From: JAWOJB01 sp046484325
Lineage (GTDB): Bacteria > Actinomycetota > Acidimicrobiia > Spongiisociales > ZC4RG35
Direction of reading: 5' to 3'
Assembly: GCA_046484325.1 (NCBI GenBank)
Contig: JAWOJB010000033.1
Coordinates: forward strand, 1-12,758
Length of the DNA stretch: 12,758 nt
The stretch's first letter is position 1. The number at the start of each line of letters is the position of its first letter. Below the pieces are notes generated by a model that saw nothing but the letters and a program-made list of their open reading frames with translations, ran no database searches and was not told where the DNA came from. The position numbers were made by a program, and so were the translations under genes. This document shows positions 6,385 to 12,758 of the stretch, piece after piece.

Positions 6385-6900
6385 TCAGGGCAGGAGCACG
6401 CCCGTGGTGAGGACGTGGATCACCCCGTTGCTGGCCGAGATGTTGGCTGCAACGACTCCGGCCGCCACCAGCTCGCCCTTGGTGAGGGTGTCGCCGTTGA
6501 GCATCTTGTAGCTCGGGGCTGCCAGGACCGAGGTGCCGATCCGGCGACCGTTGGTCACGTGGTAACCGAGAATGTCGCCGAGTGCACCGTCGAGGGCGCC
6601 ACCCTGGATCAGTCCGATGATGGCGGCTTCGGGTGCGCCGAACGTGTTCTCGAAAGCGGCATCGGTCGGCGCAAACACCGTGAGCTGGCGTCCGCCACTC
6701 AACAGATCGACGAGGCCCGCCCGGACGACGGCTTCACGAAGCACGTCGAAGTTGCCGCCCGGATTGGACACGACGATGTCGACGATCGAAGCCTGCCCAG
6801 GCTTGGCGCCGGCGGCGGCATCTGACTGGGCCATGGCCGGGGCGGCGAACACCCCGAGTGCGAGGGCGGCCGAAACCGCCATGATGGTGAGACGTCGCAT
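6385..6900 (-). CDS. Secreted fasciclin (FAS1) domain protein
   Basis: A 171-residue exported protein made of one FAS1 domain, a fold linked to cell adhesion and surface interaction. A signal peptide is clear: MRRLT, a hydrophobic core, and an AMA|Q cleavage site after residue 24. The FAS1 domain spans about 35-171 with the conserved TVFAPTDAAF, the ILGYHVTNGR (YHV) motif, LNGDTL and the terminal GVIHVLTTGVLLP. There is no lipobox, membrane anchor or sorting signal, so it is probably released or loosely bound to the wall. AAGGAGGAG lies just before the ATG at 6900, a strong ribosome binding site. It resembles the MPT70-type single-domain actinobacterial proteins in size. It lies 72 nt downstream of tRNA-Leu on the same strand and is followed by a hairpin terminator. 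Confidence 0.93.
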   Translation of the reverse strand: MRRLTIMAVSAALALGVFAAPAMAQSDAAAGAKPGQASIVDIVVSNPGGNFDVLREAVVRAGLVDLLSGGRQLTVFAPTDAAFENTFGAPEAAIIGLIQGGALDGALGDILGYHVTNGRRIGTSVLAAPSYKMLNGDTLTKGELVAAGVVAANISASNGVIHVLTTGVLLP

Positions 6901-6972
6901 GACTCCTCCTTCTCTCTTTCATCCCTGCGACAGCAGACATACGGAGCCGGGTGACGTCCGGATGAGAGATTG

Positions 6973-7056
6973 TGCGGGTGAGAGGACTCGAACCTCCACG
7001 GGACGTTGCCCACCGGGACCTAAACCCGGCGCGTCTGCCAATTCCGCCACACCCGC
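6973..7056 (-). tRNA. tRNA-Leu (anticodon UAG)
   Basis: An 84-nt class II tRNA with a long variable arm. Acceptor GCGGGTG pairs with CACCCGC and the discriminator is A. The anticodon loop TTTAGGT between CCGGG and CCCGG gives TAG (plus-strand 7020-7022). The T loop TTCGAGT is normal. CCA is not encoded. Confidence 0.96.
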
Positions 7057-7079
7057 GAGTCGCCGATTCTGTCACGAAC

Positions 7080-7105
7080 GAGGCCCCGGATGATGCCGGG
7101 GCCTC
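7080..7105 (-). terminator. 10-bp hairpin between tRNA-Lys and tRNA-Leu
   Basis: GAGGCCCCGG and its exact complement surround a 6-nt loop, 19 nt beyond the tRNA-Lys 3' end. It probably ends or trims the tRNA-Lys transcript. No U-run follows, so the role is inferred from structure and place. Confidence 0.5.
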
Positions 7106-7123
7106 GACTCGAACAGGGGATTG

Positions 7124-7196
7124 TGGGTCGCGTGGGACTTGAACCCACAACCTTGGCGTTAAGAGCGCCCTGCTCTGCCAGTTGAGCTAGCGACCC
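7124..7196 (-). tRNA. tRNA-Lys (anticodon CUU)
   Basis: A 73-nt tRNA with acceptor GGGTCGC paired to GCGACCC and discriminator A. The anticodon loop CTCTTAA gives CTT (plus-strand 7161-7163). The T loop TTCAAGT is normal. CCA is not encoded. Confidence 0.96.
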
Positions 7197-7202
7197 GAGT
7201 CG

Positions 7203-7208
7203 AGGTTA
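7203..7208 (-). promoter_or_regulatory. -10 box for tRNA-Lys, overlapping the upstream stop codon
   Basis: On the minus strand TAACCT fits TAnnnT. Its TAA is the stop codon of the HTH gene, and it lies 6 nt before the first base of tRNA-Lys, which would put the transcript start at the mature 5' end. Confidence 0.4.
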
Positions 7209-7922
7209 CCAGGAGGGCTCGAGACCTAACTGGCCGGGGAGAGCCTCGAGCCAGCCCATTGTCCGGTGCCATGCATCGCCGCTGCGTCGCATGCGAACCC
7301 TGCACACGCCCTGGACCAGATGGTTCTTGCGGTGCCCGGTGCCGTCCGGTTTGATGAAGGTCTTGGTGAAGTCGCCGGGCACGAGCCCGAGTCGTTCGCA
7401 CCACCATGCGATCGCCGCGTTCTCGTCGTTGTCGGCGTGGAGGTTGAGATTGGCACGGAACCGGGCTCCCCGATCGTGGTACCGACGGGCCCAGCTCATG
7501 AAGAGCCGGAGAGCGTCGGGGTCGGCATTCGTCAACTCCACCATCCTGGTGGTCTTCGATCCCTCGGCCCAATAGAGCACCGTGCCTGCCACCCACAACG
7601 GTTCGGCGAGCAGCGACGGGACCTCGGAGCGAGCCTTGGCTCGGATCTGCTCGACTTCCGCTCGCCGCTTCCGCTGGGTGTCGCGGGGAACCCCCAACTG
7701 GCCGCCGGCGCGCCAGGCGATAGCCCGGCATTGCTCCTGGCTCAGGCGGATCTCACGGCACCAGCCGGCCAGGGTGCCCTTGGCGACGGGGAGGATCGAC
7801 ATGATCTCGCCGTAGCTCCATCCCAGTCGCCGCAGGCGACGGCCGGCCTCGGCACGCTCCCAGCGGGAGAGCCGGTCCCAAACCTGCACGGCGGCGTGGA
7901 CATCGAGTGGCACCTCGAGCAT
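7206..7922 (-). CDS. HTH protein with a LAGLIDADG-like domain, unknown function
   Basis: A 238-residue protein not assigned to a characterised gene. Residues about 20-60 (WERAEAGRRLRRLGWSYGEI...KGTLAGWCREI) look like a helix-turn-helix, and about 82-103 is a charged helix. Residues 112-145 (AGTVLYWAEGSKT...ELTNADPDALRLF) resemble the LAGLIDADG-like module seen in many uncharacterised bacterial proteins, with E120 in the position of the acidic residue. Only one such motif is seen, so it could dimerise. DNA binding is likely; nuclease activity is uncertain. It sits on the same strand between tRNA-Pro and tRNA-Lys. TACCTT lies 6 nt before the ATG at 7922, suggesting leaderless expression. Base composition looks like its neighbours, with no sign of recent transfer. 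Confidence 0.75.
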   Translation of the reverse strand: MLEVPLDVHAAVQVWDRLSRWERAEAGRRLRRLGWSYGEIMSILPVAKGTLAGWCREIRLSQEQCRAIAWRAGGQLGVPRDTQRKRRAEVEQIRAKARSEVPSLLAEPLWVAGTVLYWAEGSKTTRMVELTNADPDALRLFMSWARRYHDRGARFRANLNLHADNDENAAIAWWCERLGLVPGDFTKTFIKPDGTGHRKNHLVQGVCRVRMRRSGDAWHRTMGWLEALPGQLGLEPSW

Positions 7923-7928
7923 GAGCCC

Positions 7929-7934
7929 AAGGTA
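7929..7934 (-). promoter_or_regulatory. -10 box for the HTH gene
   Basis: On the minus strand TACCTT (TAnnnT) lies 6 nt before the ATG at 7922. A second identical TACCTT sits at 7940-7945, 11 bp upstream. No Shine-Dalgarno is present. Confidence 0.45.
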
Positions 7935-7979
7935 GTGGGAAGGTATGACAGGATCGACGGCGATATCTGTCGATGTTCG

Positions 7980-8053
7980 TCGGGATGGCCGGATTCGAAC
8001 CGGCGACCTTCTGCTCCCAAAGCAGACGCGCTACCAAGCTGCGCCACATCCCG
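7980..8053 (-). tRNA. tRNA-Pro (anticodon UGG)
   Basis: A 74-nt tRNA with acceptor CGGGATG paired to CATCCCG and discriminator A. The anticodon loop TTTGGGA between TCTGC and GCAGA gives TGG (plus-strand 8017-8019). The T loop TTCGAAT is normal. CCA is not encoded. Confidence 0.96.
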
Positions 8054-8062
8054 GCTGGGTGG

Positions 8063-8068
8063 AGACTA
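8063..8068 (-). promoter_or_regulatory. -10 box for tRNA-Pro
   Basis: On the minus strand TAGTCT (TAnnnT) lies 9 nt before the tRNA-Pro 5' end, within the 75-bp divergent region shared with tRNA-Gly. No clear -35 is seen. Confidence 0.4.
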
Positions 8069-8112
8069 CCGGGCGGTCGAGGCGTGACCAGGAGACGACC
8101 CGCCTCGGCCAC

Positions 8113-8118
8113 TAACCT
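8113..8118 (+). promoter_or_regulatory. -10 box for the tRNA-Gly/Arg/His unit
   Basis: TAACCT (TAnnnT) lies 10 nt before the tRNA-Gly 5' end and would give a leader of about 4 nt. No other TAnnnT precedes tig before its start, so this promoter may also serve tig-clpP-clpX by read-through. Confidence 0.45.
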
Positions 8119-8128
8119 GTGGAGCTCC

Positions 8129-8199
8129 GCTGGTGTAGCTCAATGGTAGAGCCCCAGCCTACCAAGCTGGAGGTGAGGGTTCGATTCCCTTCACCCGCT
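8129..8199 (+). tRNA. tRNA-Gly with anticodon ACC (unusual)
   Basis: A 71-nt cloverleaf: D stem GCTC/GAGC, anticodon stem CCAGC/GCTGG, variable loop AGGT, T loop TTCGATT, discriminator T, no encoded CCA. The body strongly resembles bacterial tRNA-Gly(UCC), but the loop reads CTACCAA rather than CTTCCAA, so the anticodon at 8161-8163 is ACC. Acceptor GCTGGTG against CACCCGC leaves a U3-C70 mismatch where G-C is expected. It may be a variant tRNA, a decaying copy or a sequence error. Confidence 0.85.
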
Positions 8200-8231
8200 C
8201 GAAGGGTCGTCGCCGCTGTCGGCAGCCACAT

Positions 8232-8304
8232 GCCCCCGTAGCTCAGAGGACAGAGCAGGAGCCTTCTAAGCTCTTGGTCGGGGGGTCGAATCCTCCCGGG
8301 GGCA
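8232..8304 (+). tRNA. tRNA-Arg (anticodon UCU)
   Basis: A 73-nt tRNA with perfect acceptor GCCCCCG/CGGGGGC and discriminator A. The anticodon loop CTTCTAA gives TCT (8265-8267). The T loop reads GTCGAAT, with G in place of the near-universal T54 at 8285. CCA is not encoded. Confidence 0.93.
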
Positions 8305-8328
8305 CGGGAGATCGGCCCTTCCACCGAT

Positions 8329-8406
8329 GGTGGCCGTAGCTCAGTTGGTTAGAGCGCCAGGTTGTGGCCCTGGAGGTCGGGGGTTCGAGTCCCCTCGGTC
8401 ACCCCA
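8329..8406 (+). tRNA. tRNA-His (anticodon GUG)
   Basis: Acceptor GTGGCCG pairs with CGGTCAC. The anticodon loop TTGTGGC gives GTG (8364-8366), and the T loop TTCGAGT is normal. The extra G-1 at 8329 faces C73 at 8403, the identity feature of tRNA-His. CCA follows at 8404-8406, unlike the other five tRNAs here; this may be chance. Confidence 0.96.
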
Positions 8407-8410
8407 CCGC

Positions 8411-8430
8411 CGGGAGGCACGCGCCTCCCG
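8411..8430 (+). terminator. 8-bp hairpin between tRNA-His and tig
   Basis: CGGGAGGC and its exact complement flank an ACGC loop, 4 nt after the tRNA-His CCA. It may be a partial terminator or a processing structure. No promoter pattern is seen between it and tig, so full termination here would leave tig without a visible promoter. Confidence 0.45.
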
Positions 8431-8464
8431 GCGCCGCATGAGCAGGCCATCCGAGGAGAACGCC

Positions 8465-9910
8465 GTGACCGCCACCGTCACCGATGCAGGCCCCTTCGAG
8501 AAGCTCGTCACCTTCACCGTCGAGCATCACGAGCTCGAGGCGGCGGCGGCTCGCACCGCCCGCCGGCTGTCCCAGGAGATCCGGATCAAGGGATTCCGTC
8601 CCGGCAAGGCCCCCCGGCCGATCGTCGAGGCGACGGTCGGGAAGGAGCGCCTCCGGTCGGAGACCATCGACGACCTGCTCCCCTCGAAAGTCGCCGAGGT
8701 GCTGGTCGACGAGGGCCTCAACCCGGCTGTCAGCCCCCGACTCGAGCGTCTCGACGACGTGATCGGCGGGGGGGTCGAGGTCGAGGTGCGGGTGACCATG
8801 TGGCCGACTCTCGACGGACTGCCCGAGTACGCCGGCCGCCTGATCGAGGTCGGCTCCCCGGATGTCGGCGACGAGGAGCTGGCGACCCAGCTCGACCGGA
8901 TTCGGGAGCAGTTCGCTGCCCTCGAGCCGGCGGACCGCCCCGCCGCCGATGGCGACTACGTCACCATCGACCTGTCCGTCTCCCATGCGGGTGAGCCGGT
9001 CCCCGAGGCGTCGGCCACCGACCTCCTCTACGAGGTCGGCTCGTCGGGATTCCTCGAAGGGATCGACGACGTGCTGGTCGGCGTCTCCGCGGGTGACACC
9101 GTCGGCTTCGATGGGACCCTGCCGCCGGGGTTCGGCGACAAGGCCGGGCTCGGAGTGGTCTTCTCGGTGGCGGTCAAGGACGTGAAAGCGAAGGTGCTGC
9201 CGGATCTCACCGATGAGTGGGTGTCCGAGATCACCGAGTTCGAGACCGTGTCCGACCTCGAGGCCGACCTCCGCGGGCGAATCGGCGACATCAAGCGGCG
9301 ATCGCTCGCCTCCGAGTTTCGCGAGCGGACGCTCGGGATGCTCGTGGACGAGATCCAGCTCGATCTGCCCGATGCCATCGTCCGGGCCGAGATGGACGAG
9401 TTGCTCCACCGGTTCGCCCACCGGCTGGAGGGCGACAACGTCAGCCTGGACGACTACTTCCGGGTCACCGGCGTGTCCGAGGATCAGTTCGTCGCCGACC
9501 TGCGTGCGCAGGCCGAGCGCAGCATCCGGACCCGCCTCGTGCTCGAGGCGGTGGCCGATCAGGAGGGGGTGGAGGTCCCCGACGACGAGCTGCAAGCCGT
9601 CGTCGAGGTGGTGGCTCTCCAGAGTGAACAGCCCGACCAGGTGAGAGAGGCGTTCGCCGGAACCCCCCGAGGACAGTCACTGCGCGGTGATATCCTGCGT
9701 TCGAAGGCCCTCGACGCCCTCGTGGCCCTGGCCTCCCCGGTCGACGAGCATGGGAACCCGGTCGATCTCACGGTCTCGGAGCCGGAACCACCGGTCGAGG
9801 TGGAGGCCGAGGTGGTCGAAGGAGAGATCGTCGAGGCGATCGTCGAGGGCGAGGTCGGCGAGGGTCGGGTCGGCGAGGGTCGGGTCGGCGACGGATTCGA
9901 GGAGGAGTGA
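8465..9910 (+). CDS. tig: Trigger factor (ribosome-associated chaperone and prolyl isomerase)
   Basis: A 481-residue chaperone that binds the ribosome exit and holds nascent chains. The N-terminal domain carries the ribosome-binding signature GFRPGKAP (43-50). A FKBP-like prolyl isomerase domain lies at roughly 150-235, and a helical C-terminal domain follows. The acidic tail ends in VGEGR repeats encoded by a 15-nt tandem repeat (about 9854-9892), making it somewhat longer than usual. GTG at 8465 was chosen because GAGGAG lies 6 nt before it and the N-terminus then fits the family; an in-frame ATG at 8438 is possible. It follows tRNA-His by about 60 nt and precedes clpP by 1 nt, so tig-clpP-clpX form one operon. 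Confidence 0.96.
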   Translation: MTATVTDAGPFEKLVTFTVEHHELEAAAARTARRLSQEIRIKGFRPGKAPRPIVEATVGKERLRSETIDDLLPSKVAEVLVDEGLNPAVSPRLERLDDVIGGGVEVEVRVTMWPTLDGLPEYAGRLIEVGSPDVGDEELATQLDRIREQFAALEPADRPAADGDYVTIDLSVSHAGEPVPEASATDLLYEVGSSGFLEGIDDVLVGVSAGDTVGFDGTLPPGFGDKAGLGVVFSVAVKDVKAKVLPDLTDEWVSEITEFETVSDLEADLRGRIGDIKRRSLASEFRERTLGMLVDEIQLDLPDAIVRAEMDELLHRFAHRLEGDNVSLDDYFRVTGVSEDQFVADLRAQAERSIRTRLVLEAVADQEGVEVPDDELQAVVEVVALQSEQPDQVREAFAGTPRGQSLRGDILRSKALDALVALASPVDEHGNPVDLTVSEPEPPVEVEAEVVEGEIVEAIVEGEVGEGRVGEGRVGDGFEEE

Positions 9911-9911
9911 G

Positions 9912-10535
9912 ATGAAGGCCGAAGGATACGTGCCGGTCCCCTACGTAACCGAGCAGACCAGCCGCGGCGAGCGGACCTATGACATCTACAGCCGTCTGCT
10001 CAAGGACCGCATCATCTTCCTCGGCACGCCGATCGACGACACCGTGGCCAACCTCATCATGGCCCAGCTCCTCCATCTCGAGTCGGACGATCCCGACAAG
10101 GACGTGTTCCTCTACATCAACTCGCCTGGCGGCTCGATCACCTCGCTGTTCGCGATCTACGACACGATGCAGTACATCAAGCCCGAGGTGAACACGGTCT
10201 GCATGGGGATGGCGGCCTCCGCGGCGGCCGTGATCCTCGCCGGTGGCTCCCCCGGCAAGCGTTTCGCCCTGCCCCACGCCCGCATCATGCTCCACCAGCC
10301 GCACGGGGGAGCCCAGGGCCAGGCGAGCGACATCGAGATCCAGGCCCGCCTCATCGTGCAGATGCGGGAACAGCTCAACCGGATCCTGGCCGACCACACC
10401 GGACAGGACTACGAGAAGGTGGCGACCGACACCGAGCGCGACTTCTGGATGCTGGCCGACCAGGCCAAGGATTACGGCGTGGTCGATCAGGTGCTCACGC
10501 GGCGGGAGCTGACTGCGGTAGCCTCGTCGTCCTGA
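9912..10535 (+). CDS. clpP: ATP-dependent Clp protease proteolytic subunit (ClpP2-like)
   Basis: A 207-residue serine peptidase that forms the barrel of the ClpXP protease. The catalytic triad is complete: S103 in GMAASAAAV, H128 in MLHQPHG and D177 in TERDFWM. YINSPGGSI (68-76) is also conserved. AASAAAV, IYDTMQY and KDYGVVDQVL fit the actinobacterial ClpP2 type better than ClpP1, whose active site reads AASMG. Only one clpP is present, whereas many actinobacteria have clpP1-clpP2 at this place, so a partner may be elsewhere. The ribosome binding site GAGGAG overlaps the 3' end of tig, and the next gene, clpX, starts 9 nt after the stop. It should degrade proteins tagged by ssrA. Confidence 0.97.
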   Translation: MKAEGYVPVPYVTEQTSRGERTYDIYSRLLKDRIIFLGTPIDDTVANLIMAQLLHLESDDPDKDVFLYINSPGGSITSLFAIYDTMQYIKPEVNTVCMGMAASAAAVILAGGSPGKRFALPHARIMLHQPHGGAQGQASDIEIQARLIVQMREQLNRILADHTGQDYEKVATDTERDFWMLADQAKDYGVVDQVLTRRELTAVASSS

Positions 10536-10544
10536 GGAGGACTC

Positions 10545-11801
<1,257 letters not shown>

Positions 11802-11819
11802 TCTGAGCCTGCCGTCCCC

Positions 11820-11848
11820 TTGACGCGAGGTGCGATCGGACGTCCAAT
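11820..11848 (+). promoter_or_regulatory. Sigma-A-type promoter for the LPXTG protein gene
   Basis: TTGACG (-35, five of six consensus bases) and TCCAAT (-10, four of six) are separated by 17 bp. The start would be near 11855, giving a leader of about 160 nt before the ATG at 12018. Confidence 0.55.
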
Positions 11849-11858
11849 GAAGTCGAAG

Positions 11859-12017
11859 TTGGCCGACGCCGATTCGACGCCGGCCAAGTGGCGTGGCGGG
11901 GCGGTTGCCCCGCCCGGGCCAGGGAGGCGATGACCTTCGGCCTGTAGGCGGTCACCTGGGCCCGAGGCGAGCCAACGGTGAGACCGGCCCTCCCCGGTAG
12001 GAGAGAGGGGAGGCGAG
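11859..12017 (+). promoter_or_regulatory. Structured 5' leader, candidate cis-regulatory RNA
   Basis: Stems in order: TTGGCCG/CGGCCAA (11859-11865 with 11881-11887). GGCGGGGC/GCCCCGCC around a GGTT loop (11895-11914). A long arm CGGGCCAGG/CCTGGGCCCG with one bulge (11915-11923 with 11955-11964), which contains TGACC/GGTCA (11931-11935 with 11950-11954) and an inner GCC/GGC. Last come two competing stems next to the ribosome binding site. The density of exact stems is well above what the surrounding sequence shows. It does not match riboswitch classes I can recall (c-di-GMP, c-di-AMP, cobalamin, TPP, fluoride). Confidence 0.5.
11983..12013 (+). promoter_or_regulatory. Competing hairpins that hide or free the ribosome binding site
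   Basis: CCTCCCC at 11989-11995 can pair with GGGGAGG at 12007-12013, which holds the ribosome binding site of the ATG at 12018. ACCGG at 11983-11987 can instead pair with CCGGT at 11994-11998. The two stems share bases 11994-11995 and cannot form fully together, the layout of a translational switch. Confidence 0.5.
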
Positions 12018-12713
12018 ATGAGCGATCCGGCGCGACGCAGGATGGCCGGTCTCGGCACGTTCCTGCTGACCCTGTCCATGCTGGTGTTCACGATGGGCGG
12101 CCCCGCCGTCGGGCTCGAAGAACAGGGCGGCCAGTACGAGCCACCGGCGGGCTGCATCAAGATGGAGGAGGAGGGGACCCCGCGGGTGGTCGGGGTGGAC
12201 GGGCCGGTGGTCGTCGGTGACGTCACGGTGACGTTCACCTGGATCCCGAAGGAAGGCGAGCCCGGCGAGTGGATCGGGTTCACCTGGGCGGCGACGGGCG
12301 GGATCGCCGGCGGCACGGTGAAGGCGGCCAACGAGGATCTCTACACGTGGGGCCCGGCCGCCTCCGGGACCTTCACGGTTCCCGAGGTGGGTGGCATCGT
12401 TCATGCCATCTCGTTCGTGATCGTGTGCCAGGGTGAGACGCCGACGACGCCGGCGACCGAGCCGACCACGCCGGCGACCTCGGAGGTGACCCTGCCGTCC
12501 CAGGGGAGCACGGTTCCCTCGTCCGTCCCCGTGTCGGTGCTGCCGACGACGGTGACGCTGGCCCCGCAGCAGGCGGCGACCACCGCGGTGGTCGCCACGC
12601 TGCCGTTCACGGGCACTCCGGTCGGAGCCGGTGTGGTGCCCCTGGCCATGTCGCTCCTGGGCATGGGCGCGGCGATGCTGTCGATGGCGAAGGGCGGGCG
12701 GCGGATCTCCTGA
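12018..12713 (+). CDS. LPXTG-anchored cell-surface protein, unknown function
   Basis: A 231-residue exported wall protein, not recognised as a named family. Residues about 6-32 form a signal peptide (RRR, a hydrophobic core, then GGPAVG). The extracellular part (about 35-140) is beta-rich, with two cysteines (C46, C137) placed to form a disulfide. A Thr/Pro/Val linker (141-194) leads to LPFTG at 195-199, a hydrophobic helix and the basic KGGRR end, the full signal for sortase anchoring to peptidoglycan. The sortase is not in the window. ATG at 12018 is set by GGGGAGG 4 nt upstream, which lies inside a predicted hairpin, so translation is probably controlled. It has its own promoter and is not part of the clpX operon. 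The domain may bind a ligand or act as an adhesin, but nothing shows this directly. Confidence 0.85.
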   Translation: MSDPARRRMAGLGTFLLTLSMLVFTMGGPAVGLEEQGGQYEPPAGCIKMEEEGTPRVVGVDGPVVVGDVTVTFTWIPKEGEPGEWIGFTWAATGGIAGGTVKAANEDLYTWGPAASGTFTVPEVGGIVHAISFVIVCQGETPTTPATEPTTPATSEVTLPSQGSTVPSSVPVSVLPTTVTLAPQQAATTAVVATLPFTGTPVGAGVVPLAMSLLGMGAAMLSMAKGGRRIS

Positions 12714-12732
12714 CCGTGTCCGTGCTCGCGAT

Positions 12733-12758
12733 CGGGGCCCGGCAGCTGCCGGGCCCCG
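12733..12758 (+). terminator. Perfect 26-bp palindrome after the LPXTG gene
   Basis: CGGGGCCCGGCAG is followed at once by its exact complement, 19 nt after the stop codon, and runs to the last base of the window. It is a likely terminator; any U-tract would be outside the window. Confidence 0.65.

Noticed and set aside
8327..8464. N-terminal extension of tig through tRNA-His
   Set aside because: The tRNA is certain, and the GTG at 8465 has a good ribosome binding site and a family-like N-terminus.
8399..9595. 398-codon minus-strand open frame opposite tig
   Set aside because: Antisense shadow of trigger factor, with no ribosome binding site and no recognisable domain.
11924..11954. Fluoride-riboswitch-like start (GGCGATGA) in the LPXTG leader
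   Set aside because: Only the first bases match; the downstream CTGATG...CTCTAC part and the pseudoknot are absent.
11859..12017. c-di-GMP or c-di-AMP riboswitch in the LPXTG leader
   Set aside because: Conserved cores such as GCAAAGCC with GGTTACC, or the ydaO motifs, are not found on the plus strand.

Overview
This GC-rich window looks like a chromosomal core region of an actinobacterium. The gene content is typical of Actinomycetota: tmRNA with an ...ALAA tag, a metallo-hydrolase–rph–rdgB cluster like the one around Rv1339–Rv1341 in Mycobacterium tuberculosis, tig–clpP–clpX, and an LPXTG surface protein. Several genes appear leaderless. A deep-branching class such as Acidimicrobiia is a reasonable guess, but that is inference.

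Layout. 1-353 holds most of ssrA (tmRNA); only its extreme 5' end lies outside the window. A small cytochrome c lipoprotein (371-703) and an acyl-CoA dehydrogenase (770-1915) follow. The ACAD runs convergently into a DUF983 zinc-ribbon membrane protein (2322-1912). That gene shares a 39-bp divergent promoter region with pdxH (2362-3006). Next come an Rv1339-like metallo-beta-lactamase-fold hydrolase (3029-3778), rph (3788-4495) and rdgB (4492-5079), closely packed.

5092-5757 is a non-genic array of exactly 171-bp hairpin-rich repeats between the convergent rdgB and a DUF4203-like membrane protein (6305-5778). A secreted fasciclin protein follows (6900-6385). 6973-8406 is a tRNA cluster: Leu(UAG), Lys(CUU) and Pro(UGG) on the minus strand, Gly(ACC), Arg(UCU) and His(GUG) on the plus strand. 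A helix-turn-helix/LAGLIDADG-like gene sits between Lys and Pro. Then come tig, a ClpP2-like clpP and clpX (8465-11801), forming a protein quality-control operon. ssrA, tig and clpXP all act in handling nascent or tagged proteins.

The window ends with an LPFTG-anchored surface protein (12018-12713). It has its own sigma-A-type promoter and a roughly 160-nt highly structured leader whose last hairpin hides the ribosome binding site. A perfect palindrome, a likely terminator, closes the window.

The points most worth a second look are: the structured leader before the LPXTG gene, the 171-bp repeat array, a tRNA-Gly with anticodon ACC next to a tRNA-Arg with an altered T loop, and five genes whose -10 boxes sit 6-8 nt before the start codon.
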